Origin: Belliella alkalica
GTDB lineage: Bacteria > Bacteroidota > Bacteroidia > Cytophagales > Cyclobacteriaceae
DNA: 63,684 nucleotides
NCBI RefSeq assembly: GCF_022549785.1
Contig: NZ_JAKZGO010000020.1
Coordinates: forward strand, 351-64,034
Direction: 5' to 3'
Below, piece by piece: positions 55,233 to 63,596 of the stretch. Position 1 is the first letter of the stretch; each line of letters opens with the position of its first letter. The notes beneath the pieces are model-generated. The model saw only the letters and a program-made list of their open reading frames with translations. It was not told the DNA's origin and ran no database searches. Made by a program: the position numbers and the translations under genes.

Positions 55233-55757
55233 ATGAAAATCACAAACAACTCAGTAGTAGGGCTTACCTATGAACTCAAAGTAAGCAAGGACGAGGAAGA
55301 AGTAGAATCAGCTCCATTCAGTGTAGAAGTAAGAGATGGCGAAGACCCATTCTTTTTCTTGTTTGGCAACAGCGGATTACCCGAGAAATTTGAAGAATTA
55401 CTTGCCGGAAAAGCAAAAGGTGATAGCTTTAATTTCATCATCACAGCTGAAGATGCTTATGGTCAAGCGGATGAAGAAATGATCATGGCGCTCCCAAAAG
55501 ACCAATTCAACTCACAAAACGGTTTTGAGCCAAACATGTTGGAAGAAGGGAATTTTCTTCCGCTTATAGATGAAAATGGCTTTCCTATGCAAGCAAAAGT
55601 AATCAAAGATCTTGGAGAAGAAATATTATTGGATTTCAACCATCCTTTGGTTGGATTTGACTTACATTTTGACGGTGAGGTGTTTGAAGTTAGAGAAGCT
55701 ACTGAAGAAGAACTGGAACATGGTCATGTTCATGGCGAACACGGACACGAGCATTAA
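55233..55757 (+). CDS. slyD: FKBP-type peptidyl-prolyl isomerase, SlyD-like
   Basis: This 174-residue protein has a split FKBP domain with an insert-in-flap region (about 70-130). It has DFNHPLVGFDLHFDGEVFEVREATEEELEHGH, and ends in a histidine-rich metal-binding tail (HGHVHGEHGHEH). SlyD proteins are cytoplasmic chaperone/isomerases that bind nickel and zinc. It is flanked on both sides by copies of the TATCCGC element; the downstream copy begins 5 bp after the stop. Confidence 0.93.
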   Translation: MKITNNSVVGLTYELKVSKDEEEVESAPFSVEVRDGEDPFFFLFGNSGLPEKFEELLAGKAKGDSFNFIITAEDAYGQADEEMIMALPKDQFNSQNGFEPNMLEEGNFLPLIDENGFPMQAKVIKDLGEEILLDFNHPLVGFDLHFDGEVFEVREATEEELEHGHVHGEHGHEH

Positions 55758-55762
55758 AAATA

Positions 55763-55911
55763 TATGAGTATCCGCAATGTTGCACGTAGGGTAAGAAGTA
55801 GCTTTGTAAGTTGCGGATACTCGTCATCAGACAACAGTTCACAGTCAACACAAAAATCGTTCATCCAAAAATCTATTGCTTGGCTACGTGCAAGAAAGCG
55901 GATACACATGT
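55763..55911 (-). repeat. TATCCGC element copy 6 (B-type, reverse)
   Basis: This 149-bp copy starts TATGAGTATCCGC and ends GCGGATACACATG. The outer 25 bases match as inverted repeats at 21 positions, continuing into TTGCACGTAG...CTACGTGCAA. An inner 12-bp palindrome pair GAGTATCCGCAA...TTGCGGATACTC is perfect. The 8-bp repeat TAAAAATA flanks it (55755-55762, including the slyD stop, and 55912-55919, in the terminator arm). Confidence 0.87.
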
Positions 55912-55912
55912 A

Positions 55913-55953
55913 AAAATAAAGCCTCTGAAATCTTTTTTCAGAGGCTTTATTTT
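55913..55953. terminator. terminator of the ABC-ATPase operon
   Basis: AAAAATAAAGCCTCTGAA... (55913-55930) pairs over 18 bp with 55936-55953, loop 5 nt. It directly follows the ABC gene stop on the minus strand. With tracts on both sides it may once have served slyD too. Confidence 0.88.
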
Positions 55954-56907
55954 TTAAAATGAAATTTCCTTTTTTTCATCCCATCGTAGGCAAACTTTTT
56001 CTCCAAGCTCAAACATTCTTTTTTTGTCTTCAACGAGCCATTCCGCTCCATTTTCCAATCGTACATTTAGCTGATTGTAATGAACTAGATACTGTTTCTC
56101 TAGCACCTTTCCAGCTAGTCCCACACTTTTGAATAGCTGAATATCGGATGGTCTGATGTAAGTCTTTGGCTTTTCACTGACTAAATTCAAATGACTGAAA
56201 AGCTTGGCTGCATAGAGATTCTTAGGCTTTTCAAAAATAGACTCGGGCGAACCTTTTTGTAGTAACTTCCCTTTGTGCATCAGAACCAAAGAATCTGTCA
56301 TTTGCAAAGCATCATCCAAATCGTGCGTAACAAAAATAACTGTTACCTCTAACTGTTTGAAAATAGTCTTCAACTCAACAATCAACTCCCTTCTTTGGAT
56401 CGTATCCAAGCTGGAAAATGGCTCATCAAGCAAGATTACTTGTGGTTCTAAACTCAAAGCTCTTCCTATAGCTACCTTTTGCTGCTGCCCTCCCGAAAGT
56501 TGCCGGGGGAGTTTTGTACTAAATGCATCTAGACCCAACAATTTCAAAAGCTCATCGATCCTTTTCTTTTTATATGCCTTGTCATATTGAATCAAAGGCC
56601 GTCCAATATTTTCTTCTACGGTAGAATTAGGATACAAATGATATTCCTGAAACACCAATTGGATTTCGTCATAGCCAGGCACTAATTTTTCTTTGGGTGT
56701 CAGAATTTTTTCTTCTCCCAAAAACACCTCTCCTGAATTCTTATTTTCCAATCCTGCGATAATCCTTAAAAGTGTACTTTTGCCCGAACCGCTTTCTCCT
56801 ATCAGTGAAACGATCTGACCTTTCGGTATTTCCAAAGAAAAATCTACGATCGCTGGCTTATCATTTTGATAAGTTTTTTGGACTGATTCGATTTTTAGGT
56901 AACTCAT
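55954..56907 (-). CDS. orphan ABC transporter ATP-binding protein (PotA/FbpC-like)
   Basis: This 317-residue ATPase has Walker A GESGSGKST (about 38-46), signature LSGGQQQKVAIGRAL, Walker B VILLDEPFSSLD and H-loop FVTHDLDD. The C-terminal extension (about 235-317, TYIRPSDIQLF..., VHYNQLNVRLENGAEWLV) resembles the TOBE regulatory domain of importers for iron, spermidine or sugars. No permease or binding-protein gene is adjacent, so its partner must be elsewhere. It is coupled by 4 bp to the YjbR-like gene. Confidence 0.88.
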   Translation of the reverse strand: MSYLKIESVQKTYQNDKPAIVDFSLEIPKGQIVSLIGESGSGKSTLLRIIAGLENKNSGEVFLGEEKILTPKEKLVPGYDEIQLVFQEYHLYPNSTVEENIGRPLIQYDKAYKKKRIDELLKLLGLDAFSTKLPRQLSGGQQQKVAIGRALSLEPQVILLDEPFSSLDTIQRRELIVELKTIFKQLEVTVIFVTHDLDDALQMTDSLVLMHKGKLLQKGSPESIFEKPKNLYAAKLFSHLNLVSEKPKTYIRPSDIQLFKSVGLAGKVLEKQYLVHYNQLNVRLENGAEWLVEDKKRMFELGEKVCLRWDEKKEISF

Positions 56908-57257
56908 CCTTCTTGAATATTTTCTTTTACTTTCTTCGATAAGCTATCAAAAACCAAATCATACGAATGATCTACTAGCTGCAAAATAAATTTATCAGAC
57001 AATCCCGAATTGAAAATCACTGTATTCCAATGCTTTTTATTCATATGATATCCTGGCACTATTGAATCATGCTTTTCACGCAGTTCTACAGCATACTCTG
57101 GTTCACATTTTAGATTTACACTTTCAAAAAGTTCTATATCAATTATTGCAAAAATCTTCCCTCCTACTTTAAAACATAGCGTATTGGCGTCGAAGGGTGT
57201 GTCTTCCGAGGCACCTGGTTTCGAAAGACAATATTCTCTGAAGAAAGTGATATTCAT
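56904..57257 (-). CDS. MmcQ/YjbR family DNA-binding-fold protein
   Basis: This 117-residue protein carries the family pattern: FREYCLSKPGASEDTPFDANTLCFKVGGKIFAIIDIE in the first half, and YHMNKKHWNTVIFNSGLSDKFILQLVDHSYDLV in the second. The fold resembles DNA-binding CyaY-like proteins, but no biochemical role is established. The stop overlaps the ATPase start by 4 bp. Confidence 0.85.
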   Translation of the reverse strand: MNITFFREYCLSKPGASEDTPFDANTLCFKVGGKIFAIIDIELFESVNLKCEPEYAVELREKHDSIVPGYHMNKKHWNTVIFNSGLSDKFILQLVDHSYDLVFDSLSKKVKENIQEG

Positions 57258-57289
57258 TTTTTCGATATTCTTTTTGCTAAGTTAAGCAA

Positions 57290-57481
57290 TCAGAATAATC
57301 TCTTGGCAATCCAAATGAGAATTGCAGCTAAAAACATCAAAATCGATATCTTGTTGATTCCATGCATCATTCTAAGGTTGAAGTTGCTTTTTTGATTCGG
57401 ATCAGGCTTTTGGAATACCCTTACAAAATAATTTCCCAACTCACCTAACTGAAAGAACTCTTTTAATCTGCTATTTGCCAT
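57290..57481 (-). CDS. small membrane protein, DUF6728-like
   Basis: This 63-residue protein has a hydrophilic N-terminal half (LGELGNYFVRVFQKPDPNQKSNFNLRMMHGINK) and one C-terminal membrane segment (ISILMFLAAILIWIAKRLF). I recall a short DUF6728 family of this kind in Bacteroidota. I chose the ATG at 57481; the frame is open to 57529, but the extra residues look unrelated and reach to 1 bp from ispG. It probably follows ispG in one transcript. Confidence 0.65.
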   Translation of the reverse strand: MANSRLKEFFQLGELGNYFVRVFQKPDPNQKSNFNLRMMHGINKISILMFLAAILIWIAKRLF

Positions 57482-57530
57482 AATAAATTTATTTGTAGAA
57501 CAGAGTGTTGACATCGATTTGAAAATCAAT

Positions 57531-59510
57531 TTACACTTCAGGTTCTATCCACATCCCATCTTTTCTGATTATTTCAATCAATTCATCTACTGCTTTCTCC
57601 GAAGGAACAGAGCGTTTCACAACTTCTTTACCCTTGTAAAGGGTGATTTTTCCTTTTCCGGACCCAACATATCCAAAGTCCGCATCAGCCATCTCTCCAG
57701 GTCCATTGACTATACAACCCATAATTCCAATTTTCACACCTTTAAGATGATCTGTTCTTTTGCGGATCATCGCTGTAGTCTCCTGTAGATCGAACAAAGT
57801 TCTGCCACATGAAGGGCAAGAAATATATTCTGTCTTGGACATACGTGTTCTCGCGGCTTGTAAAACACCGAAGCTGATTGAATTATGTAACTTGATCTGA
57901 TCCAGAATAGTTTCTCTTTTCGAGTCATTATTATTTGAAGCATCGATCATCACACCTTCTCCAAGACCATCTATCAACAAACCTCCAACATCAGTTGCTG
58001 CATATAGCATAATCTGATCTTGACTTTTTTCTTTATAGATAACTTTCGGTACAACTGGAACCTGAACATTATTTTCCAAGAATACAACAAAGGCCCTTCT
58101 CAAGGCTGCATAGTTGTGGGTGTTTTCACTTGAAAGAATGACTACTACGTCTTTTCTACCCTCCAATACTTTCACAGCATCTTCCACTTCCAAATCTGAA
58201 ATCATCAGGAAATTCAATCCAAAATGAAAGCTTTTTGAGACCTTAAATTCATCCAAAGTGTATGCTGGAAACTTATTCTCTTTGTCTTCAGACTTTTCCC
58301 AAATTGAAAAATATTGAATTTCTTTCATGCCATTTGGAAGCATAAATGGAATAGGGTTAGATCCAGAAAAAACATAATCCGCACCTTGATCATTCATTTT
58401 CCACTTGTCTAATTCTGGCAAGTAGAAATGACCAACTTGCTTCATTTCCTTTGGCTGGACACCTTCGATCGATGAAATGTCCGTAATTACCCGAGGAACA
58501 TTTCCTCCTCCGAAATTGAACACTTCAATTGTCTCTCTCTTATTATACTCAAATGGGGAAATAGGGAAATGTTTGATATCTGAAATCTTGGCATGACCTG
58601 CTCTATTGAGATATCTATCTACCAAAGCTTTGGCTACCGGCGCTTCGAACTCTGGATCTTCCGTCAATGAAACCCTAACTGTATCTCCCAATCCATCTTC
58701 CAATAAAGTACCTATCCCTACTGCGGACTTGATCCTTCCATCTTCACCATCACCAGCTTCTGTCACACCAAGATGCAATGGATATGGCTTGAAACCACCT
58801 TCTTCAAGCTTTTGAACAAGCAATCTGTATGCTTGCACCATTACCTGCGTGTTGGAAGATTTCATAGAAATCACAATGTCATAATATCCTTCATCCTCAC
58901 AAATCCTCAAAAATTCCAAAGCAGACTCAACCATTCCCAATGGGGTATCTCCGTATCGACTCATAATTCTATCAGAGAGAGAACCATGATTGGTACCGAT
59001 TCTCATAGCAGTACCGTGCTCCTTGCAGATTTTCACCAAAGGCAAAAATCGCTCTTTGATCCGATCCAATTCCTCCTGATAGCTTTCGTCAGTATATTCA
59101 ATTACCTCAAATTTCTTTTTATCGGCATAATTCCCTGGGTTGATTCTTACTTTTTCTACAATAGTTGCAGCAATTTCAGCTGCATTTGGTGTAAAATGTA
59201 TATCTGCTACCAAAGGTGTATTATATCCCCTTTTCCTTAATTCATCTTTAATCAGCTGAAGGTTTTCAGCCTCTTTCATGCTTGGAGCTGTAATCCTAAT
59301 CAGCTGGCAGCCACTATCTATCATTCTGATGCATTGCTCTACTGAACCCATCGTATCCATAGTATCTACAGTGGTCATAGATTGCACCACTATAGGATTA
59401 TCTCCACCAATGATGACATCGCCTACTTTGACTGGAATCGTCTTTCTCCTTGAATAGTTAGTAAGGCTATTACAATATTTAATCTTATCCAATAGTGCTT
59501 TGGTTTCCAT
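57531..59510 (-). CDS. ispG: 4-hydroxy-3-methylbut-2-enyl diphosphate synthase (long form)
   Basis: This 659-residue iron-sulfur enzyme of the MEP isoprenoid pathway is of the long type. The TIM barrel (about 1-280, VGDVIIGGDNPIVVQSMTTVDTMD) is followed by an extra domain of about 250 residues and the C-terminal [4Fe-4S] domain with SCPSCGRTLFDLQ and GIMGCIVNGPGEMADADFGYVG. Long IspG occurs in Bacteroidota, Chlamydiae and plants. It begins 5 bp after the SDR stop, so they share an operon. Confidence 0.96.
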   Translation of the reverse strand: METKALLDKIKYCNSLTNYSRRKTIPVKVGDVIIGGDNPIVVQSMTTVDTMDTMGSVEQCIRMIDSGCQLIRITAPSMKEAENLQLIKDELRKRGYNTPLVADIHFTPNAAEIAATIVEKVRINPGNYADKKKFEVIEYTDESYQEELDRIKERFLPLVKICKEHGTAMRIGTNHGSLSDRIMSRYGDTPLGMVESALEFLRICEDEGYYDIVISMKSSNTQVMVQAYRLLVQKLEEGGFKPYPLHLGVTEAGDGEDGRIKSAVGIGTLLEDGLGDTVRVSLTEDPEFEAPVAKALVDRYLNRAGHAKISDIKHFPISPFEYNKRETIEVFNFGGGNVPRVITDISSIEGVQPKEMKQVGHFYLPELDKWKMNDQGADYVFSGSNPIPFMLPNGMKEIQYFSIWEKSEDKENKFPAYTLDEFKVSKSFHFGLNFLMISDLEVEDAVKVLEGRKDVVVILSSENTHNYAALRRAFVVFLENNVQVPVVPKVIYKEKSQDQIMLYAATDVGGLLIDGLGEGVMIDASNNNDSKRETILDQIKLHNSISFGVLQAARTRMSKTEYISCPSCGRTLFDLQETTAMIRKRTDHLKGVKIGIMGCIVNGPGEMADADFGYVGSGKGKITLYKGKEVVKRSVPSEKAVDELIEIIRKDGMWIEPEV

Positions 59511-59515
59511 AAATT

Positions 59516-60223
59516 TTACAAATCTCCTAATTGTGGCCTAATTACTATTTCTTCAACAACTGAGTTTGGAGAAAGGTTGTATGCTCCCCATATTGATTCT
59601 GCAACATCTTCTGACTTCATAAACCTTTCTTCAGGAATATCTACCCCTGCCCAACTTGCCGTGAATGTAGCTCCAGGTAAAACAGAAGTCACTTTGATAT
59701 TGAAATCTTTCAATTCTTGTCTTAAGCATTTTGTGAATCCTAGCATAGCCCACTTTGAGATTGCATAGCTACCACCGTTTGTGTATGCTGTAAGACCTGC
59801 TATTGACCCTATTGAGAAAATATGACCTGCCTTTTTCTCAATAAACTCAGGCGTAAATGCTCTTGTCAAATAGTAAGCGGAATACAAATTAGTCTGAATC
59901 ATCAACTCCAAATTGCCATCCGGCTCTGAATGAATAGCTCCCGGCAAAAACACTCCAGTATTGTTGATCAACACATCTGGACAGCCAATATTTTCTTTTA
60001 CTTTCTCTGAAAAACTCATTACTTCTTCCTTCTTAGAAAGATCTGCCTTTATCGTAAAAATGGATTGGTTTGGGAACTTACGCTGGAAATCAGCTTTCAA
60101 TTCCGCCAAATCACTTTCATTTCTCGAACAAGTGGATACAGAAAAACCTTCTTGGCCAAACTTTTCAATTATCGCTCGACCAATACCTTTTGTCCCACCT
60201 GTGACTAAAATATGTTTTGACAT
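59516..60223 (-). CDS. SDR family oxidoreductase
   Basis: This 235-residue classical SDR has TGGTKGIGRAIIEKF (about 7-21), NNTGVF in place of NNAG, and the catalytic Ser and YAISK (about 153-157). The C-terminus KSEDVAESIWGAYNLSPNSVVEEIVIRPQLGDL is typical of the family with a preserved NADP fold. Substrate unknown. It is the first gene of the ispG operon and has a promoter box at 60269. Confidence 0.88.
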   Translation of the reverse strand: MSKHILVTGGTKGIGRAIIEKFGQEGFSVSTCSRNESDLAELKADFQRKFPNQSIFTIKADLSKKEEVMSFSEKVKENIGCPDVLINNTGVFLPGAIHSEPDGNLELMIQTNLYSAYYLTRAFTPEFIEKKAGHIFSIGSIAGLTAYTNGGSYAISKWAMLGFTKCLRQELKDFNIKVTSVLPGATFTASWAGVDIPEERFMKSEDVAESIWGAYNLSPNSVVEEIVIRPQLGDL

Positions 60224-60268
60224 TTAATTCGTGTTTTAATAGTTAGTATGACAACTATTTAATGGGAA

Positions 60269-60276
60269 CAAAGTTA
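60269..60276 (-). promoter_or_regulatory. -7 box of the SDR-ispG promoter
   Basis: TAACTTTG on the minus strand matches TAnnTTTG, 45 nt before the SDR ATG. Confidence 0.5.
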
Positions 60277-60351
60277 CATTATTTTAAAAACTTTTCGAAC
60301 TTAATGTTTTTTTACTCGGTCAATTTTCATTTTTGTAGTAAATTTATTTTT

Positions 60352-62622
60352 ATGGAGATTCAGACCACAGACAGATTAGAGCTTGCAGCACATTTTGTCA
60401 ATAGTACAAACAGTCCTATATTTTTAACAGGAAAAGCAGGCACGGGTAAAACGACATTTTTGAGAAATCTTGCTGAAATCACGCACAAGACCTATGTGAT
60501 TCTTGCCCCTACTGGTATTGCTGCTTTGCATGCCAAAGGAGTGACCATTCACTCGCAATTTCTCTTACCATTTGGATCATTTTTGCCTACAAGGGAACCT
60601 GAGGGTAATTTCACAAATAGTGGGAATTTTTATACGCAGTACAGCCTTGGAAGAAGGCATACTTTGAATAGTGCAAGAAAAAAAGTCCTTAAATCCGTAG
60701 AACTTTTAATTATTGATGAGGTCAGTATGCTTAGAGCGGATGTATTGGACGCCATAGATTACCGAATGAAAAGCGTCAAAAGAAACTTTGATGAACCATT
60801 TGGAGGTGTTCAAGTACTGATGATAGGGGACTTATTCCAACTTCCTCCAATTGTCAAAGATGAAGAATGGCAAGTTTTGGGTAAATTTTATAAAAGTATG
60901 CATTTTTTTGAAGCTAAGGCGCTTCAAAGTTCAGGCTTGGTCTATATTGAACTTAATAAGATCTTCAGGCAAAAAGATGACCAATTCATTCAAATCTTGA
61001 ATAACCTTAGAGAAAACAAAACCACTCAAGAGGATATTTCTTTTCTCAATAAATTTTTCAAGACAGAGGAGGAAATAAAAAATCTGAAAGACAACATCAT
61101 CATTACCACACACAATTACAAAGCAGAAGCTCACAATCAAAAAGAACTAGGGTTATTGAAAGGGAAATCGCATTTTTTCGAAGCAGAAATAAAAAACGAG
61201 TTTCCAGAAAGCATCTATCCAATCCCAAAAACACTCGAGTTGAAAGAGGGAGCACAAGTGATGTTTATTAAAAATGACAGCAGTGGGTTCTCCGAGTTTT
61301 TTAACGGGAAAATGGCGATTGTCAAAAGCATCTATGATGATGAAATCAAAGTGGTGATGACTGATACTAAATTAGAGTATATGCTCAAAAAAGAGACATG
61401 GGAAAACAAAAGGTATGGCATCAAGGAAGAAACAAAAGAGCTGCAGGAAGAGGTCATTGGTACCTTTGAGCAATATCCAATAAAACTAGCATGGGCAGTA
61501 ACAGTCCATAAAAGCCAAGGTCTAACCTTTGAGAAAGCTATCATTGATATCGGTCAAGCTTTTGCGCCAGGACAGGTTTATGTAGCATTGAGTAGGCTTA
61601 GGGGTTTGGATGGATTGACTTTGAGAACAAAGATCCAGTCAAATATAATCAGTTCGGACCATCAAGCCATTGTATTTACCAAACAAACAAGTTCAAGTCA
61701 GCAGCCTTTGGAAATACTTATAAAAGATCATCAATATCTTTACATTCAAAAGCTACTTGTGAATACTTTCGATTTTTCACCTATCATTGAAAATATGGAG
61801 GCGTTTGCAAAAGAGAACGATAGTACGATGGAGTTTGAAGATCCTGAAATGCGTACAGCTATCTCAAAAATATACGATTCTATCCTTGTAGAAGGTGAGA
61901 ATACTTATAAATTCCAAAGACAATTAATCTATCTATTGCAACAAAAGGAGGAAAACCATTTATTGGAAAGGTTAGAAAAAGGTAGTCAATACTATTTCAG
62001 ATTACTAAAAGATGTTTTGAAACAATTAATGTATCATGCTGCAGAAGTTGAAAGGTACTCCAAAACAAAAACTTATCTAGATGGAATATCAGAGATAGAG
62101 ATAATACTTTTAAAAAAATTAAGTGAGTTACAAAAGATCACATTTTTAGTTCCTGCGATATTAAACGGAGAAGAAATAGGAAAAATGTCTGATGTTACAA
62201 AAAATTTGGTTCACCTAAGAATTGGTCTAGCGCAAGAAGCTAAACAAGCTGCTAAAGACAACCCTAAATTTACGACAAGTAAAACTGGTAGAAAAAAGAA
62301 GAAAGCAGAAGGACCTAATATCAAGTTGGAAAAAGGAGAAACATTTGAGATTACCTACACACTAAGTCTTGAAGGGAAAAGTGTTGAAGAGATTGCAGCC
62401 TATAGAGGACTTGCAGAATCAACCATCAAAGGACATTTAGCAAAAGGTATCACCGCAGGAAAAGTAGATATATTCAATCATCTTTCTGAAGAACTTGTAA
62501 AGGAAATAACTATTTTGCTTGAGTTGGAAGATGGAGAACTTGGAATAATAAGAGAAAAAAATCCTGGGAAATACGATTTTGGAACATTAAGAATGGTCGC
62601 TGCACATTTGGCAAGGGATTGA
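60352..62622 (+). CDS. PIF1/RecD-like helicase with C-terminal HTH domain
   Basis: This 756-residue helicase of superfamily 1 has Walker A GKAGTGKTTFLRNL (about 26-39), motif II LIIDEVSMLRADVLD, GDLFQLPPI, and the late motif AVTVHKSQGLTFEKAIIDIG with YVALSRLRGLDGL (motif VI). A helical region resembling HRDC follows. It ends with a helix-turn-helix segment (GKSVEEIAAYRGLAESTIKGHLAKGI, about 677-702). The frame is open to 60262, but the ATG at 60352 is the family-typical start. It is probably involved in DNA repair or recombination; the exact role is unknown. Confidence 0.9.
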   Translation: MEIQTTDRLELAAHFVNSTNSPIFLTGKAGTGKTTFLRNLAEITHKTYVILAPTGIAALHAKGVTIHSQFLLPFGSFLPTREPEGNFTNSGNFYTQYSLGRRHTLNSARKKVLKSVELLIIDEVSMLRADVLDAIDYRMKSVKRNFDEPFGGVQVLMIGDLFQLPPIVKDEEWQVLGKFYKSMHFFEAKALQSSGLVYIELNKIFRQKDDQFIQILNNLRENKTTQEDISFLNKFFKTEEEIKNLKDNIIITTHNYKAEAHNQKELGLLKGKSHFFEAEIKNEFPESIYPIPKTLELKEGAQVMFIKNDSSGFSEFFNGKMAIVKSIYDDEIKVVMTDTKLEYMLKKETWENKRYGIKEETKELQEEVIGTFEQYPIKLAWAVTVHKSQGLTFEKAIIDIGQAFAPGQVYVALSRLRGLDGLTLRTKIQSNIISSDHQAIVFTKQTSSSQQPLEILIKDHQYLYIQKLLVNTFDFSPIIENMEAFAKENDSTMEFEDPEMRTAISKIYDSILVEGENTYKFQRQLIYLLQQKEENHLLERLEKGSQYYFRLLKDVLKQLMYHAAEVERYSKTKTYLDGISEIEIILLKKLSELQKITFLVPAILNGEEIGKMSDVTKNLVHLRIGLAQEAKQAAKDNPKFTTSKTGRKKKKAEGPNIKLEKGETFEITYTLSLEGKSVEEIAAYRGLAESTIKGHLAKGITAGKVDIFNHLSEELVKEITILLELEDGELGIIREKNPGKYDFGTLRMVAAHLARD

Positions 62623-62789
62623 TTCTAACCTTTGAAGCTTCAAAAATCTCAAAAGTTAGGTCAAGAATCCTTTGAGGTTTCAAAAACCTCGAAGGATTTA
62701 GAACAGAGGTTGTCTTTTTATAATTTAACATCATTATAAAAAATAAAAACCTTCGAGGTTTGAAAAAAAGCTCAAAGATTAGTTCAGTA
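62623..62789. repeat. array of AACCTTTGAGGTT-type hairpins, irregular part
   Basis: Several short inverted repeats of the form CCTTTGAGGTTT-caa-AAACCTCGAAGG follow directly after the helicase gene (near 62629, 62666-62699, 62750 and onward). They may act together as a terminator region. No coding capacity. Confidence 0.7.
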
Positions 62790-63480
62790 AACCTTCGAGG
62801 TTAAAAAAAACCTCAAAGGTTAGGTCAATAAACCTTTGAGGTTTCAAAAACCTCGAAGGTTTTCCCCCATATCTTTCTGCTATATTTTTAATCTAAACAT
62901 CCTTCATCACTCCGGCCAACCCAAAAAAGCTATCCCATCACATACATCTCCAAAATTAAAAACCTTACACGCTTCTGCGTGAACCATCACATTCTCTCAA
63001 AATCTTTCTACGTCACTAAATGAACCCCAATAACCTTCGAGGTTTAAAAAAAACCTCGAAGGTTGGGTCAATAAACCTTTGAGGTTTCAAAAACCTCGAA
63101 GGTTTTCCCCCATATCTTTCTGCTAAATTTTTAAGTCTAAACATCCTTCATCACTCCGGCCAATCCAAAAAAGCTATCCCATCACATACATCTCCCAGAT
63201 TAAAAACCTTACACGCTTCTGCGTGAACCATCACATTCTCTCAAAATCTTTCTACGTCTCTAAATGAACCCCAATAACCTTCGAGGTTTAAAAAAAACCT
63301 CAAAGGTTGGGTCAATAAACCTTTGAGGTTTCAAAAACCTCGAAGGTTTCCCCCCTTGTCTTTCTGCTAAATTTTTAAGTCTAAACATCCTTCATCACTG
63401 CGGCCAATCCAAAAAAAAACAATACCGTCACATATTTCTCCCAGATTAAAAACCTTACGCGCCTCTGCGGCTCTGCGTGA
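62790..63480. repeat. 243-bp tandem repeat, about 2.8 copies
   Basis: Units start at AACCTTCGAGG at 62790, 63032 and 63276, giving periods of 242 and 244 bp. Each unit carries two facing hairpins (AACCTTCGAGGTT/AACCTCGAAGGTT and AACCTTTGAGGTTT/AAACCTCGAAGGTT). A conserved 170-bp spacer follows, with TCTTTCTGCTAAATTTTTAA, ATCCTTCATCACTCCGGCC and ACGCTTCTGCGTGAACCATC. The third unit is truncated and more diverged. No reading frame is supported. Confidence 0.85.
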
Positions 63481-63552
63481 ACCATCCCTTTCCCCAAAAA
63501 TCTGCGCCCCTCTGCATTCTTGGCGAGATCTTTCAGCCTGGGGTTTAAACGC

Positions 63553-63592
63553 AAAAAAGCCAGTCGCGAATGCTATCGTGACTGGCTTTGAA
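63553..63592 (-). terminator. terminator of the rRNA operon
   Basis: AAAGCCAGTC (63556-63565) pairs with GACTGGCTTT (63580-63589), with inner pairing extending it. On the minus strand it is followed by a T-run, just past the 5S rRNA end. Confidence 0.9.
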
Positions 63593-63596
63593 TAAT

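Noticed and set aside
54990-55911. Idea that the TATCCGC elements are integron attC sites with slyD as a cassette.
   Set aside because: No GTTRRRY/RYYYAAC core pair at the ends and no integrase seen; flanking direct repeats fit transposition better.
62623-63480. Possible CRISPR array in the repeat region before the 5S rRNA.
   Set aside because: Units are about 243 bp with conserved, not variable, spacers and no cas genes nearby.
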